Shown in pieces: positions 1-8,065 of a stretch of 23,694 nucleotides of DNA. Below the pieces are notes generated by a model. That model saw nothing but the letters and a program-made list of their open reading frames with translations. It made no database searches and was not told the DNA's origin. Within the stretch, counting starts at the first letter, position 1; every line of letters begins with the position of its first letter. Source of the stretch: a virus; IMG/VR virus record IMGVR_UViG_3300034418_000629, positions 1 to 23,694 of that record. One strand, written 5' to 3'. The position numbers were made by a program, and so were the translations under genes.

Positions 1-669
1 CACAACACTGTTACTGAGAACTTAGGTGAGGAGCAGTGCGACAGCATGAACATGAAGTGGCGTACCGCCCGGCAGAATGCATGGGCTATGCTTGACATGA
101 CCCTGCCTAATGTGACTGCCCGTATTGAGACAGACAAACACAGCACTACTATTGCCCAGCGTATCATTGCTTTGCATGGCATTGATGGTAGTTGTTCTAA
201 CCAGACATTCTTTGGTGCTATTGATTTCTTCTGCACCAATGGCATGATACGTGGTGAGCATGACAAGATACGCAGGAAGAACACTGCTAACTTTACAATG
301 GACAGGTTCATCCGTGACCTACGTGAAGCTACGCAGTCTTTCTATGCACAGTCAGAGCGTCTGCAAGGCTGGGCTAACAAGCCTCTGTATGTAGGTGATG
401 TTAAAGCTATGCTTGAGACACTGCTAAAGTCTGACCGCATGGCAGAAAAGATGTTCGGCTTATACAATCAAGAGGCGAGTGTGCGTGGACAGAATGTCTG
501 GTCACTGTACTCTGCCTTTACTAACTATGCCAGCTATGCCGATGAACGTAACGGCTTCAACCTACGTAACACTGGCAAGGATACAACGGCTGTGTCCATG
601 TTCCAACGTGAGAACAAGGTATCACAGTGGATTGAAAGCAAGCCGTTCAAGGAGTTGATTGCAGCATGA
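1..669 (+). CDS. DUF932 / phage-plasmid-like protein (5' partial)
   Basis: The reading frame is open from the first base of the window, so the N-terminus lies outside and the Met at 46 is probably internal. About 222 residues are visible. The segment with GIDGSCSNQTFFGAIDFFCTNGM, followed by a helical region and a C-terminal SLYSAFTNYASYADERNGF stretch, resembles the DUF932 family (phage/plasmid-like protein, TIGR03299). That family is common in early regions of phages and plasmids and has no settled biochemical role. The gene ends with an ATGA overlap with the next gene, so it belongs to the replication operon. A role near DNA replication is inferred from position only. Confidence 0.75.
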   Translation, partial: HNTVTENLGEEQCDSMNMKWRTARQNAWAMLDMTLPNVTARIETDKHSTTIAQRIIALHGIDGSCSNQTFFGAIDFFCTNGMIRGEHDKIRRKNTANFTMDRFIRDLREATQSFYAQSERLQGWANKPLYVGDVKAMLETLLKSDRMAEKMFGLYNQEASVRGQNVWSLYSAFTNYASYADERNGFNLRNTGKDTTAVSMFQRENKVSQWIESKPFKELIAA

Positions 670-896
670 AAAAGAAAAGACACATAGTTACTGTAGAGCC
701 ACAGTGGTGTGATGGGTGGTTGCGTTATGATACTGATGCTGTTGATGAGGCCGATGCGGTTAATCAGATAGCTGAGTTGATGAAAAGATATGCAACACCC
801 AAAATGCTAGACGTTACTATATGTGATGTTTGGGAAGAGGATGACCCTGCCTATGACATCATACAACACACAACAGAGGTCGGGAGTTATAAATGA
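666..896 (+). CDS. hypothetical small protein, 76 aa
   Basis: This is a short, mixed-charge soluble protein with a basic start (MKKKRHIV) and an acidic C-terminal half (VWEEDDPAYD). No domain was recognised, and no membrane segment or signal peptide is seen. It overlaps the upstream stop (ATGA at 666) and its own stop overlaps the recombinase start (ATGA at 893). It is therefore probably translated by coupling between its two neighbours. The tight packing on both sides is the main support that it is a real gene. Confidence 0.7.
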   Translation: MKKKRHIVTVEPQWCDGWLRYDTDAVDEADAVNQIAELMKRYATPKMLDVTICDVWEEDDPAYDIIQHTTEVGSYK

Positions 897-1792
897 AGAC
901 CGTAGAAGATTTAGTATTGACATACTATTCTTCCAACGATTTCAGTATGTTGAGAGAGAAGTCTAAGAAAGACTATCAATACTTTCTCAACGTACTGGTC
1001 GGTGAGTTTGGCAATGAGTTATACAACGAAGTGACAAGCAAGCAAGCCAAACACGCATACGAAGAATGGGTAAAGCGTGGCATCACGTTTGCAAACCATG
1101 TGTGTACTGTGTCATCACTTGTGTACAGGTACGCAATGGAGATGGAGTACACCACTAGCAATCCCTTTGCTAACATCAAACGTAAGACACCTAAACAACG
1201 CAAGGTTGTATGGACAGAGCAGGACATACAGAAGTTCCTGTCATTCTGCTATGGTGACTTTGCCTATCGTAACATTGGCCTGATTGTACACATGGCATAC
1301 GAATGGTGTCAGCGGCTGGGTGACATGCGGTTGCTTACATGGGATGTGCTGGACTTGGATGAACAGAAGCTGTTTCTTGAACAGTCAAAGCGTAGGGCAG
1401 AAGTAACTCTACCTATCAGTGATGACCTTACAGCTATGCTGGTACAGCAGAAGGATGACTTCGGCTTTCAACAGTACGTTGTTCCCCGTCCAAGACCTGT
1501 CAGTGGCTCTTATCATCCATACAGTATAGATAGACTGTCCAAAGCAGGTCGGCAAGTGATGAGGCTTGCAGGGCTACCAGAGGAGTTACGTCTGATGGAC
1601 TTACGTAGGACAGGCACAACCGAAATGGTTGAAGCTGGTGTCGGTATGGCACAAATCATGTCGGTTACAGGACATAGTAACCCACAGTCAGTTAAACCAT
1701 ACATGAAAAATACATTTGCAAGTGCGAATTATGCATTGACGACACGAGAAATGCATGATATAAGCATGGACAAGTGCCGCACAGGAGAGTGA
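893..1792 (+). CDS. int: tyrosine recombinase / phage integrase family
   Basis: This 299-aa protein has the layout of a tyrosine recombinase: an N-terminal SAM-like DNA-binding half (about residues 5-95) and a catalytic half (about 105-285). Catalytic residues that can be assigned are Arg141 (CQRLGDMRLLTW), the beta-hairpin Lys166 (QSKRRAE), Arg238 (MDLRRTG), His261 (TGHSN) and Tyr270 as nucleophile (VKPYMKNTF). The usual first His of the HxxR motif is Met235, which is an atypical substitution. The gene sits inside the replication operon between two overlapping neighbours, with no adjacent excisionase, repressor or visible attachment site. It could perform lysogenic integration, resolve concatemers or dimers, or be a remnant of a temperate ancestor. 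Confidence 0.9.
   Translation: MKTVEDLVLTYYSSNDFSMLREKSKKDYQYFLNVLVGEFGNELYNEVTSKQAKHAYEEWVKRGITFANHVCTVSSLVYRYAMEMEYTTSNPFANIKRKTPKQRKVVWTEQDIQKFLSFCYGDFAYRNIGLIVHMAYEWCQRLGDMRLLTWDVLDLDEQKLFLEQSKRRAEVTLPISDDLTAMLVQQKDDFGFQQYVVPRPRPVSGSYHPYSIDRLSKAGRQVMRLAGLPEELRLMDLRRTGTTEMVEAGVGMAQIMSVTGHSNPQSVKPYMKNTFASANYALTTREMHDISMDKCRTGE
1736..1764 (+). promoter_or_regulatory. putative sigma70-type promoter upstream of primase
   Basis: TTGACG (1736-1741) is followed by a 17-base spacer and TATAAG (1759-1764). A TG dinucleotide one base upstream of the -10 box matches an extended -10. The site lies within the 3' end of the recombinase gene, about 30 bases before the primase start. A second site with the same architecture lies before 5871. 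It was found by eye; no transcription start is known. Confidence 0.45.
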
Positions 1793-1795
1793 TAT

Positions 1796-2569
1796 ATGTA
1801 TAATAATATATTAAACATTATAAGTGATATAGATATACCTAATGGTAATACAAAGAGAATGAATTGTCCTAACTGTAATGGGTACAAGACATTCACTGTC
1901 ACTAATAACATGGGTTCTCTTGTGTGGAATTGTTACAAGGCTTCTTGTGGCATCAAAGGCGGCACTCGTGTTCATCTAACAGTGGATGACATACGTGCTG
2001 GCTTCTCCGGTGCAGATGACTTTGCTTCTCAGGAAACATTCACTCTGCCAGAATACATTGTACCTGCTAACTTTGACGTGGCTGAATGGGCTATGGAATT
2101 GTATGGTCTTGACCATGAAGAGTTAGGCTTGATGTATGATGTGAAGGAGCAACGTGCCGTATTTCCTGTTAGGCATGGTACAAAGATTGTTGATGCAACA
2201 GGACGTGCATTGACACATCGCCTACCTAAATGGAAGCGGTACGGAAATAGTGGCTTGCCATACATACATGGTTATGGTAAAGTCGCTGTAGTTGTTGAGG
2301 ACTGTGTGAGTGCCGCAGTTGTGGGTAATGACGTATGGTGTGGGGTTGCCGTGTTGGGTACGTCACTATCCGAATCACACAAGAGGTATCTCTCACAGTT
2401 CTCAACGGCAATAATTGCGTTAGACCCTGACGCACTACCTAAGACCCTACAGATGGCAAAGGAACTACGTGGGCATGTAGATAATGTTCGTGTCCTGCGC
2501 TTGACAGATGATTTGAAATACCGCAACCCAACAGACTTTGAAAACCTAACCAACATGGGAGATAATTAA
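1796..2569 (+). CDS. DNA primase (zinc-binding and TOPRIM domains, T7 gp4 N-terminal type)
   Basis: This 257-aa protein resembles the primase half of T7 gp4. An N-terminal zinc ribbon uses Cys24 and Cys27 (NCPNC) and Cys46 and Cys51 (NCYKASC). The C-terminal half has TOPRIM-like signatures: Glu169 in VAVVVED and the Asp210-Pro-Asp212 pair in IIALDPDA. Such proteins make short RNA primers for lagging-strand synthesis. The helicase is a separate gene immediately downstream, unlike the fused T7 gp4. An AGGAG at 1783-1787 stands 8 bases before the ATG and supports this start. The start also lies just downstream of a candidate promoter. Confidence 0.85.
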   Translation: MYNNILNIISDIDIPNGNTKRMNCPNCNGYKTFTVTNNMGSLVWNCYKASCGIKGGTRVHLTVDDIRAGFSGADDFASQETFTLPEYIVPANFDVAEWAMELYGLDHEELGLMYDVKEQRAVFPVRHGTKIVDATGRALTHRLPKWKRYGNSGLPYIHGYGKVAVVVEDCVSAAVVGNDVWCGVAVLGTSLSESHKRYLSQFSTAIIALDPDALPKTLQMAKELRGHVDNVRVLRLTDDLKYRNPTDFENLTNMGDN

Positions 2570-2570
2570 T

Positions 2571-3794
2571 ATGGAACTAGCCCTAGTACGCAGCCTTATG
2601 GACAAGTCGTTCTACGATGACCATCGTGGTTCTAAATGTCCTGACCGCCTGTTCAGTAAGGATGTGCGTAAGATTAAACAGGCAATTGATACAGCAATGG
2701 ATAGGTATGAACGTACTGTCTCACCCGATGAGATTGAAGCACTGTTCATGTCCAACAATCCAACGCTTACTACAGCACAGAAGCAAGCCTTTGCCAGCCT
2801 GTTTGCACAGGTCAAGAGGGAACAGCCTATGGGTAGTGACATTGCACAAGAGGTGCTGTCTAAGTTGTTTCAACAGGTAGTGGGTGAGGACGTGGCAAAC
2901 ATTGGCTTTGATATGGTCAATGGTGATGCTACTACACTGGAAACACTCCGCAGTCTGCTTGAACGGTATGGTGATGACTTTGTACCTAACCTTAACATTG
3001 AGTGGGATGATATTAGTATTGAAACACTCATGGCAAAGGCAGAGTTGGAAGCACGTTGGCAGTTCAATCTACCCTCAGTAACACGTAAGGTAGAAGGTGT
3101 CAGTGGCGGTCAGCTTATTGAGGTAGGTGCTAGACCTAACACAGGTAAGACATCCTTCCATGCCAGCTTGATTGCTGCACCGGGTGGGTTTGCACATCAG
3201 GGTGCTAAGTGTGTTATCTTGTGTAACGAAGAACCTACCCACCGTGTCGGTGCTAGATACCTTACGGCAGCAGCAGGTATGTCTGCCGCAGAGGTGAAGA
3301 GCAACATGGGTAAGGCTAAAGCACTGTACGAACCTGTGATGAACAACATCAAGATTAAAGATGCTGGTGGTCGTGATATGCCTTGGGTTGAGTCTGTATG
3401 TAAAGCGTACAAGCCTGACATACTGGTGCTTGACATGGGTGACAAGTTTGGTGTAGCTGGTTCATATTCCAGACCAGACGAGGCATTGAAAGCCTGTGCT
3501 ATTTATGCTAGACAGATAGCAAAGACGTATGACTGTGCTGTATTCTATATGTCTCAGCTATCTGCAGAGGCAGAAGGACGTACCACACTCAATCAGTCCA
3601 TGATGGAAGGTTCACGTACTGGTAAGGCAGCAGAGGCTGACCTGATGATACTGATTGGTAAGGCAGCTACAGTAGAAGGACAGGAAGAAGATAGTCCAAT
3701 GCGGCACATCAATATCGTGAAGAACAAGCTGAATGGCTGGCACGGTATGGTGAATGTGGAACTGGACTACAAGACAGCGAGGTACGAAGGATGA
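2571..3794 (+). CDS. replicative DNA helicase, DnaB / T7 gp4 helicase-like
   Basis: This 407-aa protein has a RecA-like helicase core after an N-terminal helical region of about 165 residues. Visible motifs are Walker A (GARPNTGKT, residues 186-194), the catalytic Glu pair in ILCNEEP (219-220), Walker B (ILVLDMG, Asp288), the motif H3/H4 Gln329 (YMSQL), and a basic KNK at about 384-386 that could supply the arginine-finger-like function. It should unwind the fork in 5'-3' direction as a hexamer. GGGAG at 2557-2561 lies 9 bases before the ATG. The stop overlaps the polymerase start by 4 bases, which matches their joint role in the replisome. Confidence 0.9.
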   Translation: MELALVRSLMDKSFYDDHRGSKCPDRLFSKDVRKIKQAIDTAMDRYERTVSPDEIEALFMSNNPTLTTAQKQAFASLFAQVKREQPMGSDIAQEVLSKLFQQVVGEDVANIGFDMVNGDATTLETLRSLLERYGDDFVPNLNIEWDDISIETLMAKAELEARWQFNLPSVTRKVEGVSGGQLIEVGARPNTGKTSFHASLIAAPGGFAHQGAKCVILCNEEPTHRVGARYLTAAAGMSAAEVKSNMGKAKALYEPVMNNIKIKDAGGRDMPWVESVCKAYKPDILVLDMGDKFGVAGSYSRPDEALKACAIYARQIAKTYDCAVFYMSQLSAEAEGRTTLNQSMMEGSRTGKAAEADLMILIGKAATVEGQEEDSPMRHINIVKNKLNGWHGMVNVELDYKTARYEG

Positions 3795-5833
3795 AGCTAA
3801 CACTAGACGTAGAGAATGTAGGACAGAAGAGGGGTGGTAAGTTACACCTTGACCCCTTTGAGCCTGACAATTCTTTGACTATGATTGGTATGCTTACCGA
3901 TACAGGTGAAGAACGGCTGGTTACATTTGACCATCAGGATTGTCCACCTACCCCAAACGGACATGCTCTGGTACAAGAGTGGTTAGATAAGGCAACAGTA
4001 CTTATCATGCACAATGCCGCCCACGATTTGATGTGGCTATGGGAGTCAGGCTTTACATATGATGGTGCAGTCTTTGACACTATGCTTGCAGAGTATGTGT
4101 TACAACGTGGCCTGAAAGAACCACTAACGCTTGAGGCATGTGCTGAACGATATGAGTTGGCTACACAGAAGCAAGACAGTCTAAAGGAACACTTGAACAG
4201 TGGTGGCACAGCTTACAATATGAACTATCCTAAGTTGGCAGAGTACTTGTCTGCTGACATACATGCTACTCAGCAACTGTCTGACAGGCAGATGTACAAA
4301 CTAAATACCCCTGATGATGCAGGGCTTATGAATAGTGTGACACTTACTAATGAAGTGTGTGTTACTCTTGCTCGTATGTATCAACGGGGCTTTACTGTAG
4401 ACATGACAGCTTTACAGCAAGTTCATGACGAGTTTCTACAGGAGAAGGAGACATTGACCAATGAATTACAGGCTCACGTTAGGAATCTTATGGGCGATAG
4501 CCCTATTAATCTTAATAGTCCAGAACAACTATCTTGGGTAGTGTATGGACGTAAGGTGTTAGACAAACAGTATTGGGGCAATGCCATTGACCCTTACATG
4601 GATGATGCTGATTTCCGTAGCCTGATGTCTGCTGGTACAGAGCGTGTGTATAAGACTAAGGCAGAGCAGTGTACAGAATGTGATGGCACTGGCTACATAA
4701 GAAAGGTAAAGAAAGATGGAACACCATTTGCTAAGCCTAACAGATGTACGAATTGTAGTGGGTCTGGTTATTTGTTTGTATCTACTCAAGACTTGGCTGG
4801 ACTAAAGTTCAAACCACCGTCTGCTAAGTGGGCTAGTGCTAATGGATTTAGTACAAGCAAACAGAACCTTGAGATACTAGAAGGTGCTGCCAAGTCTAAA
4901 GGACTTACAGATGCGGTTGACTTTCTATCTAAGGTACGCAGATTGTCTGCAGTAGATACTTATCTATCATCCTTTGTTGAGGGCATACGTATGTTCACAA
5001 AGTCAGATGGTAAGTTGCATGTACGTTTGTTACAACACCGTACATCTACAGGTAGATTTAGTGGTGCTAACCCTAACATGCAGAACATGCCACGTGGCGG
5101 TACATTCCCTGTAAAGAAGGTGTTTGTATCTAGGTTTAATGGTGGTAAGATACTTGAAGCTGACATGGCACAGCTAGAGTTTCGTACTGCCGCATTCTTA
5201 TCACAAGATGGAGTAGCAATTGAGGAAGTATCTACTGGATTTGATGTACATGCATACACCGCTAAAGTTATTACTGATGCTGGTCAACCTACGAGTAGGC
5301 AGGATGCAAAAGCGCATACGTTTGCACCACTCTACGGAGCAACTGGATACGGAAGAACACCAGCGGAAGCAGCGTACTACACACACTTCAATGACAAATA
5401 CCAAGGGGTCGCAGTTTGGCATTCCCGATTGGCTAAAGAGGCTATAAACACAGGCAAGATTACTACACCATCAGGGCGTGAGTTCGCTTTCCCTGATATA
5501 GTTCGTAAGCACAACGGCAGGGTGTCTCACTTTACACAGATAAAGAACTACCCCGTGCAGTCGTTTGCTACAGCAGACATTGTACCCATTGCATTGCTTC
5601 ACATTGAACGCTTGCTAAAGGGTATGCAATCCTGTATAGTCAACACAGTGCATGATAGTATTGTTATTGACGTACACCCAGATGAAGAACAACAGGTAAT
5701 TGATTTAATCAACAAAACAAATGATGACCTACCAGATTTGATTACACTTAGATGGGGAATAAAGTTCAATGTTCCACTGTTACTAGAATCAAAAATAGGT
5801 CCGAATTGGCTTGACACTAAAGACGTTATCTGA
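3791..5833 (+). CDS. family A DNA polymerase with 3'-5' exonuclease and DnaJ-like zinc insert
   Basis: The protein is 680 aa. The exonuclease residues are Asp6/Glu8 (LDVE), Asp79 (HNAAHD) and Tyr152/Asp156 (YLSAD), so proofreading is probably intact. An insert with Cys294-x2-Cys297-DGTG and Cys319-x2-Cys322-SGSG resembles half of the DnaJ central zinc domain and lies between the exonuclease and palm. Polymerase motifs are RTSTGR (417-422), motif A (Asp458, EADMAQLE), motif B (Arg503, Lys507, Phe511, Tyr515-Gly516) and motif C (His621-Asp622-Ser623, where Pol I has HDE). Phe511 is the equivalent of E. coli Pol I Phe762. From memory, the DnaJ-like insert is described for phage HMO-2011. The gene is the core replicative enzyme of the phage. 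Confidence 0.97.
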   Translation: MKLTLDVENVGQKRGGKLHLDPFEPDNSLTMIGMLTDTGEERLVTFDHQDCPPTPNGHALVQEWLDKATVLIMHNAAHDLMWLWESGFTYDGAVFDTMLAEYVLQRGLKEPLTLEACAERYELATQKQDSLKEHLNSGGTAYNMNYPKLAEYLSADIHATQQLSDRQMYKLNTPDDAGLMNSVTLTNEVCVTLARMYQRGFTVDMTALQQVHDEFLQEKETLTNELQAHVRNLMGDSPINLNSPEQLSWVVYGRKVLDKQYWGNAIDPYMDDADFRSLMSAGTERVYKTKAEQCTECDGTGYIRKVKKDGTPFAKPNRCTNCSGSGYLFVSTQDLAGLKFKPPSAKWASANGFSTSKQNLEILEGAAKSKGLTDAVDFLSKVRRLSAVDTYLSSFVEGIRMFTKSDGKLHVRLLQHRTSTGRFSGANPNMQNMPRGGTFPVKKVFVSRFNGGKILEADMAQLEFRTAAFLSQDGVAIEEVSTGFDVHAYTAKVITDAGQPTSRQDAKAHTFAPLYGATGYGRTPAEAAYYTHFNDKYQGVAVWHSRLAKEAINTGKITTPSGREFAFPDIVRKHNGRVSHFTQIKNYPVQSFATADIVPIALLHIERLLKGMQSCIVNTVHDSIVIDVHPDEEQQVIDLINKTNDDLPDLITLRWGIKFNVPLLLESKIGPNWLDTKDVI

Positions 5834-5839
5834 TATAAC
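5811..5839 (+). promoter_or_regulatory. putative sigma70-type promoter upstream of the SSB-like gene
   Basis: TTGACA (5811-5816) is followed by exactly 17 bases and TATAAC (5834-5839). TG at 5831-5832 gives an extended -10. A start near 5846 would leave a short leader before the ATG at 5871. The -35 box lies inside the end of the polymerase gene. This is the best promoter match seen in the window, and it fits a need for extra transcript of a stoichiometric ssDNA-binding protein. Confidence 0.6.
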
Positions 5840-5870
5840 TACCAAACTTAAACTGAATAGGAGATATAAC

Positions 5871-6749
5871 ATGACTTCAATCACAACAATTGACACTAAC
5901 AACTTCGCAGCAATGGCATCAGCAATGGGCATTGACTCCGAAGGTGGAGCATCTAAAAAGCAAACCAGTACACTGGCTCGTCTTCGTATCAACCACTCAC
6001 CAATTCTTGGCTCAGATAAGATTCTGGTTAAGGGTGGTACATACAAGATGGATATTCCTGATGGGCCTACTTACTATGGCACGTCTATTAAGATGCGTCC
6101 TTATCTACAACGCTTCATGTATAAGAAGTTTGTCATGGGCAGTGGTGGTAATCCTAATCGTTACGTAAAGACTGTGATGGCTAACAACTTAAACATTGAC
6201 CTGAAAGATAATGATGGTGGTTTTAACTGCGGTAAACCTGCTGGCTACATCGCTGACTTTAAATCACTACCAGAGAAGACACAGGAACTAATCAAGCAGA
6301 TTAAGCGGGTTCGTGTTGTGTTAGGTACAGTTGAATTGGTAGACGCAGTAGATGCAAATGGCAATCCTGCTGACGTTCCTGAGACACCTTTTATCTGGGA
6401 GATTGAGAACCGTGATGCTTTCAAGGATGTGGGTCAACTGTTTACTAAGCTAAACAAGATGAAGCGGTATCCTGTACAGCACATCATGACAGGTAACACA
6501 GAAGAGCGTAAGCTACCTAATGGTAACAGCTTCTATCTTCCTGTTATGTCACTGGACTTGACTAACACTCTTGAACTAACCGACACAGAGCAAGAGACAT
6601 TTGCTGACTTCATGTCATGGGTAGAGAATTACAACGAGTATATCATCAATGCTTATGCAGAAAAGGCTACCAGCAAGGCAGACGCTGAACTGGATGAACT
6701 TAACATAGATGATGTTGTAGACATTGAACTTGACGATGAGGTAGCATAA
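5871..6749 (+). CDS. probable single-stranded DNA-binding protein
   Basis: The start was set at the ATG at 5871, which has AGGAG at 5859-5863 with a 7-base gap. An earlier in-frame start inside the polymerase gene has no such site. The 292-aa protein has a globular body and a strongly acidic C-terminal tail (DELNIDDVVDIELDDEVA), the hallmark of phage and bacterial SSBs that use the tail to bind partners, as in T7 gp2.5. No fold-specific motif was recognised, so the SSB call rests on the tail, on the place between polymerase and recombination nucleases, and on the gene's own strong promoter and ribosome-binding site. It could instead be an unknown replication-associated protein. Confidence 0.55.
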   Translation: MTSITTIDTNNFAAMASAMGIDSEGGASKKQTSTLARLRINHSPILGSDKILVKGGTYKMDIPDGPTYYGTSIKMRPYLQRFMYKKFVMGSGGNPNRYVKTVMANNLNIDLKDNDGGFNCGKPAGYIADFKSLPEKTQELIKQIKRVRVVLGTVELVDAVDANGNPADVPETPFIWEIENRDAFKDVGQLFTKLNKMKRYPVQHIMTGNTEERKLPNGNSFYLPVMSLDLTNTLELTDTEQETFADFMSWVENYNEYIINAYAEKATSKADAELDELNIDDVVDIELDDEVA

Positions 6750-7612
6750 TGAACCACCCTGCTGAAATGGCGTTGTATCAATACATGGAGAATGCTGTCA
6801 AAGGCACTACGTCCATGTCAGATGATACCATCCAGCAAGTTGCACAGGATGTATCAGATGCACTAAAACGTCAGTTTGGCGGGGGCAATAAGCGTGATGG
6901 GTTTGGCTTACGTATGTCTAACATAGGTAGGCCATCCTGTCAGCTTTGGTTTGAAAAGAACAAGCCAGAGACAGCATTGCCCCGGCCTACAACATTCGTA
7001 ATGAACATGATGCTTGGTGATATCGTTGAGGCAGTGTTCAAAGGTTTACTCAAAGAAGCAGGAGTGGCATATGAAGATAGTAAAAAGGTTACTTTGGAGT
7101 TGCCTGACCATTCTATTTCTGGGACATATGATATTGTCATTCGGGATGCAGTTGATGATATTAAATCGGCTTCCGACTGGTCCTACAGAAACAAGTTTGA
7201 GTCATACGAAACCCTTGCAAATGGTGACAGCTTTGGATATGTTGGACAGCTTGCAGGATATGCAGCAGCGGCTGGGAAGAAAGCTGGCGGCTGGTGGGTT
7301 GTAAACAAAGCCAACGGTGAGTTCAAGTATGTACCCGCAGAGGGTTTAGACATGGACACAGAGTTAGGTAAGATTGAGGAGAACATTGATAAAGCACTAA
7401 GTGATGACTTAGAGAGGTGCTTTGAACCAGAGAAGGAAACATTCAACGGTAAAGAGACAGGCAACCTTGTACTAAACAAGGGTTGTACATTCTGCTCTTA
7501 CAGACATGCTTGCTGGCCTAACATGAAGGAGTTACCAGCAGTTAAGTCAAAGGCACGTGAGCCTAAGATTGTTTCGTACATCAAACTATCAGAGGAATAC
7601 GATGCGGCATAA
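6749..7612 (+). CDS. PD-(D/E)XK exonuclease, Cas4/RecB-like with four-cysteine cluster
   Basis: The 287-aa protein has the layout of Cas4/AddB-type nucleases. An early Cys64 (GRPSCQLW) precedes a helix with GDIVE (Glu94). Asp128 (SGTYDIVI), Asp137-x-Lys139 (DDIKS) and Gln167 (YVGQLAGY) form the PD-(D/E)XK core, and Cys246, Cys249 and Cys255 (CTFCSYRHAC) lie at the C-terminus. Four cysteines in this arrangement usually hold a 4Fe-4S cluster in the family. It probably processes DNA ends during recombination and genome maturation, the niche filled by gp6 in T7. The start overlaps the previous stop (TAATG) and has GAGG upstream. No CRISPR genes are nearby, so a phage recombination role is more likely than spacer acquisition. 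Confidence 0.85.
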   Translation: MNHPAEMALYQYMENAVKGTTSMSDDTIQQVAQDVSDALKRQFGGGNKRDGFGLRMSNIGRPSCQLWFEKNKPETALPRPTTFVMNMMLGDIVEAVFKGLLKEAGVAYEDSKKVTLELPDHSISGTYDIVIRDAVDDIKSASDWSYRNKFESYETLANGDSFGYVGQLAGYAAAAGKKAGGWWVVNKANGEFKYVPAEGLDMDTELGKIEENIDKALSDDLERCFEPEKETFNGKETGNLVLNKGCTFCSYRHACWPNMKELPAVKSKAREPKIVSYIKLSEEYDAA

Positions 7613-8063
7613 CTTCAAGCAGTTTAAAGCGGCACGTAAGTATGGGTATCGGTCAGGCTTAGAGGTCAAACTATCTGAGTATCTCAAAGAGTTAAAGATT
7701 GACTTTGACTATGAGACCATTAAGATAGAGTGGGAAGACCTAGCCTACCGTACTTATACACCAGACTTTATACTTCCCAATGGGATAATAATTGAGAGTA
7801 AAGGAATGTTCACAGCCGCAGACAGGCGCAAACACTTAGCTATCAAACGGCAACATCCTCATCTTGATATACGCTTTGTCTTTGAAAACAGCAGACGAAA
7901 GCTACGTAAAGGTGCTAAGTCTACTTATGGTGAGTGGTGTGACAAGTATGGTCTTAGATGCTACGACCGCATCATACCAGAAGATTGGCTGAAAGAAAAA
8001 GGCAAGAACAAACACCCCTCATTCATTAAGTTTGAGGGCGGCAAGATAAAAAGGAGAAAGTGA
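7602..8063 (+). CDS. endodeoxyribonuclease I / Holliday junction resolvase, T7 gp3-like
   Basis: The ATG at 7602 was chosen over a GTG at 7557: it follows GAGGA at 7592-7596 and gives 153 aa, close to the roughly 149 aa of T7 endonuclease I. The active-site set is conserved: Glu21 (RSGLEVKLSEYL), Asp55 (YTPDF), Glu65 and Lys67 (IIESKG). A basic C-terminus (KGKNKHPS...KIKRRK) suits DNA binding. The enzyme cleaves four-way junctions and branched DNA, and in T7 helps degrade host DNA. It overlaps the end of the upstream nuclease by 11 bases, so the two recombination enzymes are co-translated. Confidence 0.93.
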   Translation: MRHNFKQFKAARKYGYRSGLEVKLSEYLKELKIDFDYETIKIEWEDLAYRTYTPDFILPNGIIIESKGMFTAADRRKHLAIKRQHPHLDIRFVFENSRRKLRKGAKSTYGEWCDKYGLRCYDRIIPEDWLKEKGKNKHPSFIKFEGGKIKRRK

Positions 8064-8065
8064 AC

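Noticed and set aside
917-945. TTGACA near the start of the recombinase gene as a -35 box
   Set aside because: No acceptable -10 box stands 16-18 bases downstream (TTTCAG at 17).
6749-7612. Cas4-like nuclease as part of a CRISPR-Cas system
   Set aside because: No repeat-spacer array and no other cas gene is present; phage recombination is the better context.
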